Shown here piece by piece: positions 18,351 to 28,223 of a stretch of DNA of 64,000 nucleotides. Source of the DNA: Burkholderia sp. GAS332 (GTDB lineage Bacteria; Pseudomonadota; Gammaproteobacteria; Burkholderiales; Burkholderiaceae); assembly GCA_900142905.1 (NCBI GenBank), contig FSRV01000002.1, positions 1,984,001 to 2,048,000 on the forward strand, read 5' to 3'. The first letter of the stretch is position 1; each line of letters starts with the position of its first letter. A program made the translations under genes and the position numbers. Below the pieces are notes generated by a model, which was not told the origin of the DNA, searched no databases, and saw nothing but the letters and a program-made list of their open reading frames with translations.

Positions 18351-19330
18351 TACGCGACACGCTGTCGGTCGAGGCCGGCGACGTGCGGCTCGCGGTCTAC
18401 GTGAGCGGACCGCGCGACGCGCCGCCGATCGTGCTGGTGCACGGTTATCCGGATTCGGCGACCGTGTGGGAACCGGTGCGCGCGCAACTCGACGCGCGCT
18501 ACCGTGTGATCAGCTATGACGTGCGCGGCGCGGGGGCCTCCGACGCGCCGGCGTCGCGCGCGGCTTACCGGCTCGAACGGCTGGCCGCCGACCTCGCGGC
18601 CGTCGCCGATGCAACCTGCGGCGCGCGGCCGTTTCACCTGGTCGGCCACGACTGGGGATCGATTCAAAGCTGGGAAGCAGTCACCGACCCGGCCTTCAAA
18701 GGCCGCATTGCGTCGTATACGTCGATCTCCGGGCCGTGCCTCGATCACGCGTCGGTCGGCTTACGCGGCGCGAGCGCTGGCGTTGGTGCCGATCATGCGG
18801 AACAGCCCAAAGCACCTCCGGCAGCCAAACGCCCGTTCGGCAGCGGTCTTCGGCAAACATTCAAATCCTGGTACATCTTCTTCTTTCACCTGCCCTTGCT
18901 GCCTGAGCTGGTGTGGCGCGCCGGCGGCGCACGCATGTGGCCGTTCTGGCTGCGTCTGACCGAAGGGGTACGCGCTGAGCGCGATCCCGCGCAAACGCGC
19001 AACGCGATCAACGGCCTGAACCTCTACCGCGCCAATTTCATCGACAGGTTGCTGCATCCGCGCGCACGCCATGCGCATGCGCCGGTACAGTTCATCGTGC
19101 CACTGCGCGATCGCTACGTTGGGCCCGAGCTCTCCATGGGACTCGAAGGCTGGATCGGCGCCTATACGCGCACTGAAATCGATGCCGGCCATTGGGTCGT
19201 CTTGCGCGACCCCGAGCGTATCGCAGCCGGCATCGAGCGTTTTGTCGAGCAGCACCGAGGGCGGCAGCCGGCAGACAGCGGCGGAGGCGCCGGCGCTTCG
19301 ACGATCAACGCCCGCGCGGCAGGCGTGTGA
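18347..19330 (+). CDS. Alpha/beta hydrolase, epoxide hydrolase-like
   Basis: A 327-residue alpha/beta hydrolase starting at GTG 18347 inside the GTGA overlap with the previous stop, so it is translationally coupled. The oxyanion loop is HGYPDS. The nucleophile elbow is GHDWGS with Asp102, the signature of epoxide hydrolases and haloalkane dehalogenases rather than the Ser of esterases. The catalytic His is probably in DAGHWVV. A Ala/Gly-rich tail follows. It closes the monooxygenase operon and could open an epoxide or other activated intermediate. Confidence 0.85.
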   Translation: MIRDTLSVEAGDVRLAVYVSGPRDAPPIVLVHGYPDSATVWEPVRAQLDARYRVISYDVRGAGASDAPASRAAYRLERLAADLAAVADATCGARPFHLVGHDWGSIQSWEAVTDPAFKGRIASYTSISGPCLDHASVGLRGASAGVGADHAEQPKAPPAAKRPFGSGLRQTFKSWYIFFFHLPLLPELVWRAGGARMWPFWLRLTEGVRAERDPAQTRNAINGLNLYRANFIDRLLHPRARHAHAPVQFIVPLRDRYVGPELSMGLEGWIGAYTRTEIDAGHWVVLRDPERIAAGIERFVEQHRGRQPADSGGGAGASTINARAAGV

Positions 19331-19859
19331 ACAGCGTCGGGTAGTCGATCACGAGACCGTCTTCATCCACCGTCAGGTTCGCGCTGAAATTGCGGAAGAT
19401 GCCCTCATAGCGATACACGCGATGCAACTCGATGCACGAATACGCCTGTTCGGCACGCGTGACCTGTAAATCCGGCGTCGAAATATAGGCCACCGAAATC
19501 GGCTGACGCTCGCCTTCGGCCAGTTGCAGACGGCGGATCGGCAACGTGTTCGTATAGGGCGTGGCGGCGATATCGATGTCGATGCACCCTTCAATCGCGC
19601 TCAGTTCGTGGCCATGGCCATCGCGCCAATGGCCGGCGCCGTCGCCGTGCAATTCCAGCTCACCACCGCCGACGATCTTCAGCCACGCAGAGGTGGTGCG
19701 CCATTGCGCATCGCAGCGCACCTTATAGTGCAGCCCATACGCTTTGCCGTAGCGCTGCCCGACCACTACGCTTTCGACCGCAAAGCCGTCCGCGCGCGAG
19801 TCGAAGGCCAGATGTTCGATGCCGTCGTCCTCTTCCGATGCCCATCGTAATTCACGCAT
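19305..19859 (-). CDS. DUF1089 putative glycolipid-binding protein
   Basis: A 184-residue protein of the putative glycolipid-binding (DUF1089) family, with the N-terminus MRELRWASEEDDGIEHLAFD and the conserved GCIDIDIAATPYTNTLPIRRL segment. An SD (GGAGACAG) precedes ATG 19859. The family has a beta-barrel-like fold and no proven enzyme activity. It is convergent with the hydrolase gene and the two coding ends overlap by 26 bp. Confidence 0.8.
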   Translation of the reverse strand: MRELRWASEEDDGIEHLAFDSRADGFAVESVVVGQRYGKAYGLHYKVRCDAQWRTTSAWLKIVGGGELELHGDGAGHWRDGHGHELSAIEGCIDIDIAATPYTNTLPIRRLQLAEGERQPISVAYISTPDLQVTRAEQAYSCIELHRVYRYEGIFRNFSANLTVDEDGLVIDYPTLFTRLPRGR

Positions 19860-20124
19860 CAGTCTGTCTCCTTGTGGAACGGCGCGCCAGGCGCGCCGGG
19901 CTCCTATCGTAGCGCGAAAGTTTTCGGCCCACCGACACACTGCTTTTCCGCTAGTGGCGCCATGGCGCGCATGTGTTGTAAATAGCCACTATCAATGCCC
20001 GGCAATGCCCGGCGCGGCGCCAGTAGCCTATGCTCGCGGTTCATTTTCATTCTGACCCCAGCCACGTGCGCCCGACTCGCACGCGGCAACGTCGCACCGC
20101 ATCGAATTCGCAGCCCCTTAAACC

Positions 20125-21120
20125 ATGCACGCCGCCGCAACCGAAGCACGATCCGCCGCCTTGCGCACCTTGTTGCGCAGTCTCGGCCAGATCGTGCTAC
20201 AACCGAACGCTTTCACCGGCGCATGCCTGCTCGCCGCGTGGCTCCTGTGCGACCCTCGCCTCGCCTGCGCGGCGCTGATGGGCGCCATCGCGGCCAACGT
20301 GAGCGCGGTGCTGGCCGGCTATCAGGAGGACGACACACGCGCCGGCCTGCACGGATTTAACGGTGCACTGGCCGGACTCGCCGCGTTCAGCTTCGTCGCC
20401 GACAACGCAACAGCCGCCGCCGTGGCGATTCTGGCCGCGACGGGCACTGCGTGGCTACTGGAACCGTGGTCGCGCTGGCTGCGCGCACGTGGTCTCGGCT
20501 ATTTTTCAAGCCCCTGTTTGATCGTCACGTGGCTTTGGCTGCCGCTGGTCACGCGTGTCGCTCAGCCAGCGAGCCTCATGAATGAGCCCACGCTCGGCGC
20601 GGCGCAATTGAGTAACGGGTTACTTTCCGGGTTCGCGCAAACCGGATTTGCGTCCGGCGCGCTGCCGGGTTTGCTCGTGTTGATCGGCATCGCCGTAGCG
20701 TCGAGGCGACATGCGCTGTGGGCATTGATCGGCGCGGGCCTCGCGAGCGCCTTGCACCTGCTGCTCGGCGCGAGTACAAGCTCGTTCGACGCCGGCCTGT
20801 TAGGATTCAACGGTGCGCTGACCGCGATCGCGCTGGCCGATTGCGGCATCGCGGCGACGCTCGGCGGTGTTGCGCTTTCGGTCGTGTTGCAAACGGCGGC
20901 CGCTTACTATGCGTTGCCGGCCATGACAGCACCGTTCGTACTCGCGACGTGGAGTATGCAGTGGCTCACGGGCCGTTTTACGCGTGGTGCGGCAGTACCC
21001 AAACCGGCGGAGCGTGCCGAAGCCAGGCGGCCCGTCGCGTTGCCGGCATCGGCCAGATCGCCGGCATCGGTCAGGCGCGCGGGTTGGGCGGCAGGGTTGG
21101 GTCACAGGCTTAAGCCGTAA
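20125..21120 (+). CDS. Urea transporter (UT/Yut family)
   Basis: A 331-residue membrane protein with the internal duplication of the urea-channel family. The repeated signature is seen as GLHGFNGALAGLAAF in the first half and AGLLGFNGALTAIAL in the second. About ten hydrophobic segments are present. The C-terminal 45 residues are basic, rich in Arg/Ala and probably cytosolic. No urease genes are in the window, so urea would feed urease or urea carboxylase encoded elsewhere. Confidence 0.88.
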   Translation: MHAAATEARSAALRTLLRSLGQIVLQPNAFTGACLLAAWLLCDPRLACAALMGAIAANVSAVLAGYQEDDTRAGLHGFNGALAGLAAFSFVADNATAAAVAILAATGTAWLLEPWSRWLRARGLGYFSSPCLIVTWLWLPLVTRVAQPASLMNEPTLGAAQLSNGLLSGFAQTGFASGALPGLLVLIGIAVASRRHALWALIGAGLASALHLLLGASTSSFDAGLLGFNGALTAIALADCGIAATLGGVALSVVLQTAAAYYALPAMTAPFVLATWSMQWLTGRFTRGAAVPKPAERAEARRPVALPASARSPASVRRAGWAAGLGHRLKP

Positions 21121-21203
21121 GTCTGGGCGCGGATTCAGCCCGCAGGTTGAGCCCCACCCTCAGGCCGCAGCCACAGCCCACCAGACAATCTCAGGAGACA
21201 GCC

Positions 21204-21980
21204 ATGTCGTTCACCCACACACCCGCCGGCCATGTCGCCGAGGCCGGGCCGCTGTCCGAAGCCGAACAGCAGACCCGCGTGGATCTCGCCGCCGCCTATC
21301 GCCTCGCGGCGCTCAACGGTTGGGACGATCTGATCTACACGCATATCTCAGCCAGTGTTCCTAGCGAGCCCGGCCACTTTCTGATCAATCCGTTCGGCCT
21401 CGCGTTCGACGAAGTGTGTGCGTCAAACCTGGTGAAGATCGATATCGAAGGCAACATCGTCGGCGCGAGCGAGCATCCGGTCAACGCCACCGGCTTTGCA
21501 CTGCACGCCGCCGTACACGCGGCACGCACCGATGCCTTTTGCGTGATGCATTTGCACAATACGGCGGGTGTGGCTGTTTCCGCTCAACCGGCCGGTTTGC
21601 TGCCGGCCTCGCAACACGCATTACGTTTTTACGGCCACCTCGCGTATCACGACTATGAAGGCCTCGCGTTCTCACCTGCGGAGGGCGAACGCCTCGTCGC
21701 GCATCTCGCCGATAAACCGGCCATGCTGTTGCGCAATCACGGCACGCTGACTGCCGGCCGCACCGTCGCCGAGGCCTATGTGCTGATGGCGACGCTGATC
21801 AAGGCCTGCGAAATCCAGTTGCAGGCACAAGCATGCGGTAGCGAACTCGTCGTGCCGAGCGAAGCGGTAGCCGCACGCACAGCCGACCAGCTGTACGACG
21901 GCGGTGCGATCGAAGGGGCGCTGGAATGGCCCACTTTGCTACGCAAGCTCGACCGGCTCGATCGCACGTACCGCAATTAA
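21204..21980 (+). CDS. Class II aldolase/adducin-family protein
   Basis: A 258-residue protein of the class II aldolase/adducin fold. The metal-binding pattern is visible: VMHLHNTAGVAVSA provides His-x-His, and LRNHGTLTAGRTVAEAY provides the third His. LNGWDDLIYTHIS is the characteristic early motif. Members include fuculose- and ribulose-phosphate aldolases and many uncharacterised decarboxylase-like enzymes. The specific substrate is unknown. It sits 37 bp before a small tautomerase and follows the urea transporter. Confidence 0.85.
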   Translation: MSFTHTPAGHVAEAGPLSEAEQQTRVDLAAAYRLAALNGWDDLIYTHISASVPSEPGHFLINPFGLAFDEVCASNLVKIDIEGNIVGASEHPVNATGFALHAAVHAARTDAFCVMHLHNTAGVAVSAQPAGLLPASQHALRFYGHLAYHDYEGLAFSPAEGERLVAHLADKPAMLLRNHGTLTAGRTVAEAYVLMATLIKACEIQLQAQACGSELVVPSEAVAARTADQLYDGGAIEGALEWPTLLRKLDRLDRTYRN

Positions 21981-22017
21981 ATTCACTTCCCAACGTCACT
22001 CATCACGGAGTCGCGCA

Positions 22018-22209
22018 ATGCCCACGTTTCATATCGAACTCTTCGAAGGCCGCTCGCTGGAACAAAAACGCCAGTTCGTCGAAGCCATCACCAAAGCGAC
22101 CTGCGAATCGCTCGGCGTCGAGCCGAACTCCGTCGACATCATCCTCACCGACGTCAAACGCGAAAACTGGGCGACGGGTGGACGTTTGTGGTCCGAACCG
22201 GAGGCGTGA
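22018..22209 (+). CDS. 4-Oxalocrotonate tautomerase-family protein
   Basis: A 63-residue protein starting MPTFHIELFEGRSLEQKRQF. Removal of the Met exposes Pro1, the catalytic base of the 4-OT superfamily, and the length matches the hexameric enzymes. The Arg in the second helix-strand region (VKRENWATGG) fits the substrate-binding positions. It would interconvert enol and keto acids. Proximity to the aldolase-like gene suggests a joint role on a 2-keto acid. Confidence 0.88.
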   Translation: MPTFHIELFEGRSLEQKRQFVEAITKATCESLGVEPNSVDIILTDVKRENWATGGRLWSEPEA

Positions 22210-22431
22210 GCGTCGGGCGGCGTTCGAGGGTTAGCAGGGATTCGGATCTTGAATGCTGAAAACGCCGCCACTGAGTTCATCTTCAGTCGGGCCAAACTGC
22301 GCGACGCTCCAAGGCCGGCCGCCGTCGAAAACGCTGCGCGCGTTGCGCGCGCAGCAGGTACTTCTGAGCGACGCGTATCTGCAACGCGTCGCCGTGGCGG
22401 CGTCCACCGACACCGCCACTTCACTCCACGA

Positions 22432-23631
22432 TTAGAACCGGTGGATGATGCCCACACCCACAGCGACCTGGCTGCGTGACGAGGACGGCGCGCTGTTCTG
22501 GCCGTCGCCGATATCGGCCGTTGCGTTGATGATGCTCTTGCCGTTCGTCCCGAGCGTCTGGCCGCCCGCACGCTGATAGGCTTCCAGCGCGTACAGGCCG
22601 GTGCGCTTGGAAAGACTGTAGTACTGCGAGAGGTTGAATTGCTGATAGCTGGCCGCGCTCGTAATGCCATTCGACTCTGTCGCGCGGGTATAGCTATAGC
22701 CGGCAGCCAGGTCTAGCGCTGTCAGCGGCTTGAAGTGCAGCACTGCGCCAGCCGTGTTGAAGATCGCCTCGCCGTGGAAGAACGAGTTGACGCCCGGGAT
22801 GTATTGCACGTTCGAGTACGAGAACGAGACGTCCCATTGCGAGCTGAACGCATAGCCGCCCGTCACTGCAACGCGCTGTTGCGCCTGCGCCGTCTGGTAA
22901 CCGTTGTTGATACCCGACACACCCGCCTGCGCGCCGGCATTCGACGTCGTGGAGTCTGCGCCCCACGCACCGCCGCCCGGCGTCGAGTTATTGATGCGCT
23001 GGTAGCCTGCCGCGATACCGAACGGACCATTCAGGTACTGGATCGCCCCGCTAATCGTCGAACCCGCATTGGTGCTACCCGCCACACCGCCCAGCGAGTA
23101 CGAACCGCTCACCGTCAAGCCGTACATGTTCGGCGACGTGTACACCAGCGAGTTATTCGCGCGATACAGCGTATCCAGCGAATCGATATCGCCCGGGTGC
23201 GCGCCGTAAGCGCCGGTCAGCCACGTGGTCGGGCTATAGGGCGACAGCAGCGAGTAGTACGACGTGTACTGGCGCCCAGCGGTGAACGAACCGTAGGTGG
23301 CATTAGCCAACCCGACATAGGCTTGCCGATTGAACGCCAGACCGGAAACGGATTGTGCGCCCGTTGCACTGTTAAAGCCTTCTTCCAACTGGAAGATCGC
23401 CTTCGTGCCGCCGCCCAGATCCTCAGCACCCTTCAAGCCGAAGCGGCTGCCTGCCCAGATGCCGTTGACCATCTTGACGGCCGAATGGCCACCCGTCGTC
23501 GAACCGAGCGATGTTGAGCTGCTTTGATAGCCGATCCCCGTATCGACGATACCGTACAACGTCACGCTGGTTTGAGCGTGTGCGCCGAGGGCGACCAACC
23601 CAAGGGCCGAGGTTGCTAATGCCTTTTTCAT
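22432..23631 (-). CDS. Outer-membrane general porin, Burkholderia/Neisseria type
   Basis: A 399-residue trimeric porin. It has a signal peptide (MKKALATSALGLVALGAHAQ), then SSVTLYGIVDTG-like first strand, the GSRFGLKGAEDLGGG motif, and a C-terminal Phe (GVGIIHRF) needed for barrel assembly. It lies 73 bp after the TRAP dctM gene on the same strand and probably belongs to the same transcript, which suggests it admits uronates or aldarates. An AGGAG SD lies before the ATG. Confidence 0.92.
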   Translation of the reverse strand: MKKALATSALGLVALGAHAQTSVTLYGIVDTGIGYQSSSTSLGSTTGGHSAVKMVNGIWAGSRFGLKGAEDLGGGTKAIFQLEEGFNSATGAQSVSGLAFNRQAYVGLANATYGSFTAGRQYTSYYSLLSPYSPTTWLTGAYGAHPGDIDSLDTLYRANNSLVYTSPNMYGLTVSGSYSLGGVAGSTNAGSTISGAIQYLNGPFGIAAGYQRINNSTPGGGAWGADSTTSNAGAQAGVSGINNGYQTAQAQQRVAVTGGYAFSSQWDVSFSYSNVQYIPGVNSFFHGEAIFNTAGAVLHFKPLTALDLAAGYSYTRATESNGITSAASYQQFNLSQYYSLSKRTGLYALEAYQRAGGQTLGTNGKSIINATADIGDGQNSAPSSSRSQVAVGVGIIHRF

Positions 23632-23704
23632 TTCTGCTCCTTTGTAAAAAACTTATTCTTTGCTTCTGGGAGTGCCTCACCGGCGCCGACTCTTAATCAA
23701 GCGT

Positions 23705-25057
23705 TCAAAACACCGGATGGCCGTTGATCAGGCTAGGCAACCACGTCGAAAACATCGGGACGTAAGTCACAATGTTGATCGCGCTGAAGATAGCCAGGTA
23801 ATAAGGCCACGCCACCTTGGTGGTTTCACCGATCGACACATTGCCGATTGCGCAGCCGATGAACTGCACCGAGCCGATCGGCGGATGCACGAGGCCCAAT
23901 GCACAGTTCAGCAAAATCATGATCCCGAACTGCACCGGGCCAACACCGGCGTGCATCGCCATCGGCAGGAACAACGGCGTGGTGATCAGGATGTGCGCGG
24001 CCATGTCGACGAACGTGCCGAGGAAGATCTGCAGGACGTTGATGTAAAGCAGCATCAACCAGGCGTGACTCGTTGCACCGTCGAGCATGTGTTCGATTGC
24101 ATCCGGAATCTCCAGATAGGCCATCTGATAGCGCAGCATGTTCGACACGCCGATCAGCAGCAACACCACGCCCGTGGTTTTAGCCGCCTTGGACAGCGCA
24201 TGAGCGAGCTTCTTCATCGTCATCGAGCGATAAACGACGATGGTCAACACCAGTGAATAAGCCACGGCAATGGCTGCCGCTTCCGTCGCGGTGGCAATCC
24301 CTCTCGCCACGCAGAACAGAATGATCGCGATCACCATCAAGCCGGGCAGCGCACCGAGAAACGTGCGCGCCACCGCGAACCAGCCGGGAAAGCGCTGCAA
24401 TTCGGTCGAGCCGTCAGGGCGGCGCGGATAGCCGAACTTGACTGCTTGCCAGTACGCGGCGATGAGCACGAAACCCATCACCCACAGAACCGGCAACAGA
24501 CCGGAAAACAACAGATCGCCGATCGACACACCGCTCAACTGCTGACCGTTCAAGGTCCCGGTGATGCCTTGGGCCGCGAACGCATAGATGATCATGTTCG
24601 TCGAGGTGGGCATCAGCGCACCCGCCAGCGACGAATGGGTCGTCACATTGACCGCATAGGCCGCGCTATAGCCTTCGCGCTTCATGAGCGGAATGACGAC
24701 GCCGCCCATCGCGGACGTATCTGCCGTCGGCGAACCGGACACGCCGCCGAACAACGTACACGCGACCACGTTGGCCATGCCGAGCCCACCGCGGAAATGG
24801 CCCACCGTGGCCTGCGCGAAACGCAGGATGCGGTCGGCGATACCGCCGTGCAGCATCAACTCGCCGGAGAAAATGAAGAACGGGACCGCGAGAAACGAAA
24901 ACGCGTTCATGCCCGAAATCATCGACTGCATGGCGGTGGCCGCCGGCAAGCCTTCATACAGATAAGTCAGGACGCACGAGAGTCCCAACGCAAACGAAAC
25001 CGGAACCCCGAATACGAGGAAAACGAGGAAACTAACTGAGAGGATGGCAAGTTCCAT
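23705..25057 (-). CDS. TRAP transporter large permease DctM/SiaM type
   Basis: A 450-residue, very hydrophobic protein of the TRAP DctM family, about 12 transmembrane helices, starting MELAILSVSFLVFLVFG at ATG 25057. Diagnostic segments are VPFFIFSGELMLHGGIADR, FGGVSGSPTADTSAMGG and TSTNMIIYAFA. It carries out Na+-driven transport with DctQ and the DctP binding protein. The start is 7 bp from the dctQ stop. The setting in a galacturonate/galactarate cluster suggests a uronate or aldarate substrate. Confidence 0.92.
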   Translation of the reverse strand: MELAILSVSFLVFLVFGVPVSFALGLSCVLTYLYEGLPAATAMQSMISGMNAFSFLAVPFFIFSGELMLHGGIADRILRFAQATVGHFRGGLGMANVVACTLFGGVSGSPTADTSAMGGVVIPLMKREGYSAAYAVNVTTHSSLAGALMPTSTNMIIYAFAAQGITGTLNGQQLSGVSIGDLLFSGLLPVLWVMGFVLIAAYWQAVKFGYPRRPDGSTELQRFPGWFAVARTFLGALPGLMVIAIILFCVARGIATATEAAAIAVAYSLVLTIVVYRSMTMKKLAHALSKAAKTTGVVLLLIGVSNMLRYQMAYLEIPDAIEHMLDGATSHAWLMLLYINVLQIFLGTFVDMAAHILITTPLFLPMAMHAGVGPVQFGIMILLNCALGLVHPPIGSVQFIGCAIGNVSIGETTKVAWPYYLAIFSAINIVTYVPMFSTWLPSLINGHPVF

Positions 25058-25064
25058 GATTCTT

Positions 25065-25544
25065 CTATTTTTGTTTCTGTGCGAAAAGCCCCAGCAGGTT
25101 CTCAAATGAGAACAGTGCGATGCAGGCGCTGGCAACGATCGGAATGATGTAACGAAGCGCTTCCGGAAGGCCCAGAATCGGAATCTTGTCGTCCATGGTC
25201 GTCTCCGCCATCTGCCAGCAGCCGAAGAAAATCGCCACTGCGAGCACGATCAGGCAAAGATGCTGGAACGCGTGGGCTGCCACTTGGCCTTTCGGTGGCA
25301 ATTTCTTGACGAGCGAATCCAGCCCGATATGGCCACCCTCGCGAACCTTGAGTGCAGCGCCGAACATGGCTATCACAATCACCAGCAAGAGGGCAATGGG
25401 CTCGACGAAATCCGGCGCGTCGCTAAAGACGTAGCGCATCACGACGCTATAAATCACCAACAAGCACAGCGTGGCGAGACTCGTCGACGCCACGACAACC
25501 AGTACGCGGAAGAGAAAATCATTTGGGCGTTTCATGAATCTCAT
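25065..25544 (-). CDS. TRAP transporter small permease DctQ
   Basis: A 159-residue four-helix membrane protein with the DctQ pattern PDFVEPIALLLVIVIAMFGA and REGGHIGLDSLVKKLP. Of three clustered Met codons (25553, 25544, 25535) I chose 25544 because AAGGA is 8 bp before it. It bridges the binding protein and the large permease. Confidence 0.88.
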   Translation of the reverse strand: MRFMKRPNDFLFRVLVVVASTSLATLCLLVIYSVVMRYVFSDAPDFVEPIALLLVIVIAMFGAALKVREGGHIGLDSLVKKLPPKGQVAAHAFQHLCLIVLAVAIFFGCWQMAETTMDDKIPILGLPEALRYIIPIVASACIALFSFENLLGLFAQKQK

Positions 25545-25621
25545 TGACCCCATCCTTGCATACGACGGACTTAGTTTTAATCTTCAGGAATCCTGCCAGC
25601 CTTCACCGGCCACGAAACCGC

Positions 25622-25669
25622 GCGACGGGGAAGGCCTGCAGCGCTTCCTGCAAGGCCTTGCGCCGTCGC
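25622..25669 (-). other. Large stem-loop between dctP and dctQ
   Basis: An outer stem GCGACGG (25622-25628) pairs with CCGTCGC (25663-25669), and an inner stem AAGGCCTGCAG (25631-25641) pairs with CTGCAAGGCCTT (25648-25659) with one bulge. No T run follows. Such structures after a binding-protein gene commonly protect its mRNA and lower expression of the permease genes. Confidence 0.6.
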
Positions 25670-25681
25670 CCTACTTCCGGA

Positions 25682-26731
<1,050 letters not shown>

Positions 26732-26996
26732 TTAATGCGTCTCCCGGCTTCAAAAAATGCCGCGCTTTTTTCTCTGCCGTGCGATCACCACCCTTTCGGG
26801 TGGCGAGAGTTTTAACGTGTGGGTCTGCGCGATATCCCCGGCAAAGATCCTCAGCACTCCTCTCGGACAACTCGACTTCTTTGCTTCGACTGCATCAGCG
26901 TGAACCTTGCGCGCGTTGGTCATACGCGCAGCGCACACCGCTCTCTTTGTTCAGCGGCCAAACCTATCTCGAAATGAATGTGTTTGGCCTGATATG

Positions 26997-27007
26997 TTGT
27001 ACGACGA
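26997..27007. promoter_or_regulatory. FadR/GntR-type operator TTGTACGACGA (dctP leader, site 1)
   Basis: The 11-mer fits TNGTNNNACNA, the core recognised by FadR-subfamily GntR proteins, at every fixed position. It is followed by CATATGAA. It lies 320 bp upstream of dctP. Confidence 0.6.
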
Positions 27008-27206
27008 CATATGAAGTCTATAAAACGTAATCTGAGTTGTACAGCCGGTATTTACCCGCAGGAAAGCGAGTTGAACGTAAGAGTTTACGAATTAGAATCA
27101 GGCGGAAAGCCAATACAGATAAGGATTCGAGCCGCTCCCATGCTTCATTCGTTTATATTTTTCGTACAGCGGAAGATGACTCGAAAGTGGCATTTTCGCC
27201 ACTATG

Positions 27207-27217
27207 TTGTACGACAA
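27207..27217. promoter_or_regulatory. FadR/GntR-type operator TTGTACGACAA (dctP leader, site 2)
   Basis: A second exact fit to TNGTNNNACNA, sharing TATGTTGTACGAC with site 1. It lies between the lactonase stop and site 1, 210 bp from it. Confidence 0.6.
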
Positions 27218-27293
27218 GTGATGAATAAAAGATGACAACTGTTGGGCGCCGACGTGCTAATACCCGGCGCCCCGTCTCATACACATTGCTTGT

Positions 27294-28223
27294 TCAGAGT
27301 TCGCCTGCGTACTCAGGCTCGGGCAGCCCCGTCACACCGGGGCGAACGGCAAAGAGATGGCCATCATGTTCGCTCGCGCCAGCCGCGGGACGAATCGACG
27401 TCACGAACAGCGTGTCCAGATTGTTGCCGCCGAACGCGCACATCGCGGGCTTTACGGCCGGCACCGCAATCTGCCGATCGAGCTTGCCTTGTGGGGTAAA
27501 GCGCAGCAGCAAGCCCGCGTCGTTCGCGCAAATCCAGTAGCAACCATCCGCGTCCACCGCGGCGCCGTCCGGCCGCCCGGCATAGTGATGCAGATCAGCG
27601 AAGACGCGCCGGTTACTCGGTTCACCCGCCTCGATGTCGTAATCGAATGCCCAGATTTGCCGGCGCAGAGGATGCGAGTCCGACAGATACATCGTGGTCC
27701 CATCCGGCGACCACGCCAGACCGTTCTGCGTGATCAAGGCGTCGACGACCGGCTCCGACAACACGCCGCGCTCATCGAAGCGATAGAGCGCGCCAGCAGG
27801 AACGGCGGCCGCCATGTCCTGCACCATCGTGCCGGACCAGAAGCGCCCTTGTCGATCGCAACGGCCGTCGTTGAACCGCATATCGTCGAACGCGAAGACC
27901 GGCGCGGCGAGCTTTCTGCCCGTCACCTTGATCGGCTCGCCGCGGGACTCGCCTTCGGTCAGCGCGATTGCGAAGAGCCCCGTCTCACAGCCCGCCAGCA
28001 CCGTACCGTGACGATCGAAGGCGATGCACGCCACCCTCTCGGGCAATTGCCATTCGGCGCGCTCTCCCGAATCAAGCCGCAGCCGCACGATCTTTTGCGC
28101 CGGAATATCCACCCAGTAGAGCGCCTGTTCCGCGGCACGCCACACCGGGCTCTCGCCGACCGACGCGGGCGCCTGCCCTGCCGCTTCAATACGCTCCACC
28201 CGCGGGTTCGCCACGGCGCTCAC
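27294..28223 (-). CDS. SMP-30/gluconolaconase-family lactonase, probable galactarolactone lactonase
   Basis: A 309-residue SMP-30/regucalcin-like six-bladed propeller. Visible metal-site motifs are SVGESPVWR (Glu), VTQNGLAW-like ITQNGLAWSPDG (Asn) and YLSDSHPLRRQIW (Asp). The start is the GTG at 28223, overlapping the udh stop by 4 bp (GTGA), so the two are translationally coupled. In uronate oxidation, uronate dehydrogenase makes a 1,4- or 1,5-lactone and a lactonase of this family opens it to galactarate or glucarate. It ends the garD-udh-lactonase operon. Confidence 0.88.
   Translation of the reverse strand: MSAVANPRVERIEAAGQAPASVGESPVWRAAEQALYWVDIPAQKIVRLRLDSGERAEWQLPERVACIAFDRHGTVLAGCETGLFAIALTEGESRGEPIKVTGRKLAAPVFAFDDMRFNDGRCDRQGRFWSGTMVQDMAAAVPAGALYRFDERGVLSEPVVDALITQNGLAWSPDGTTMYLSDSHPLRRQIWAFDYDIEAGEPSNRRVFADLHHYAGRPDGAAVDADGCYWICANDAGLLLRFTPQGKLDRQIAVPAVKPAMCAFGGNNLDTLFVTSIRPAAGASEHDGHLFAVRPGVTGLPEPEYAGEL

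Noticed and set aside
22249..22435. Short frames between the tautomerase and the porin gene
   Set aside because: No SD or domain, biased composition; the 222-bp space is more likely plain intergenic DNA.
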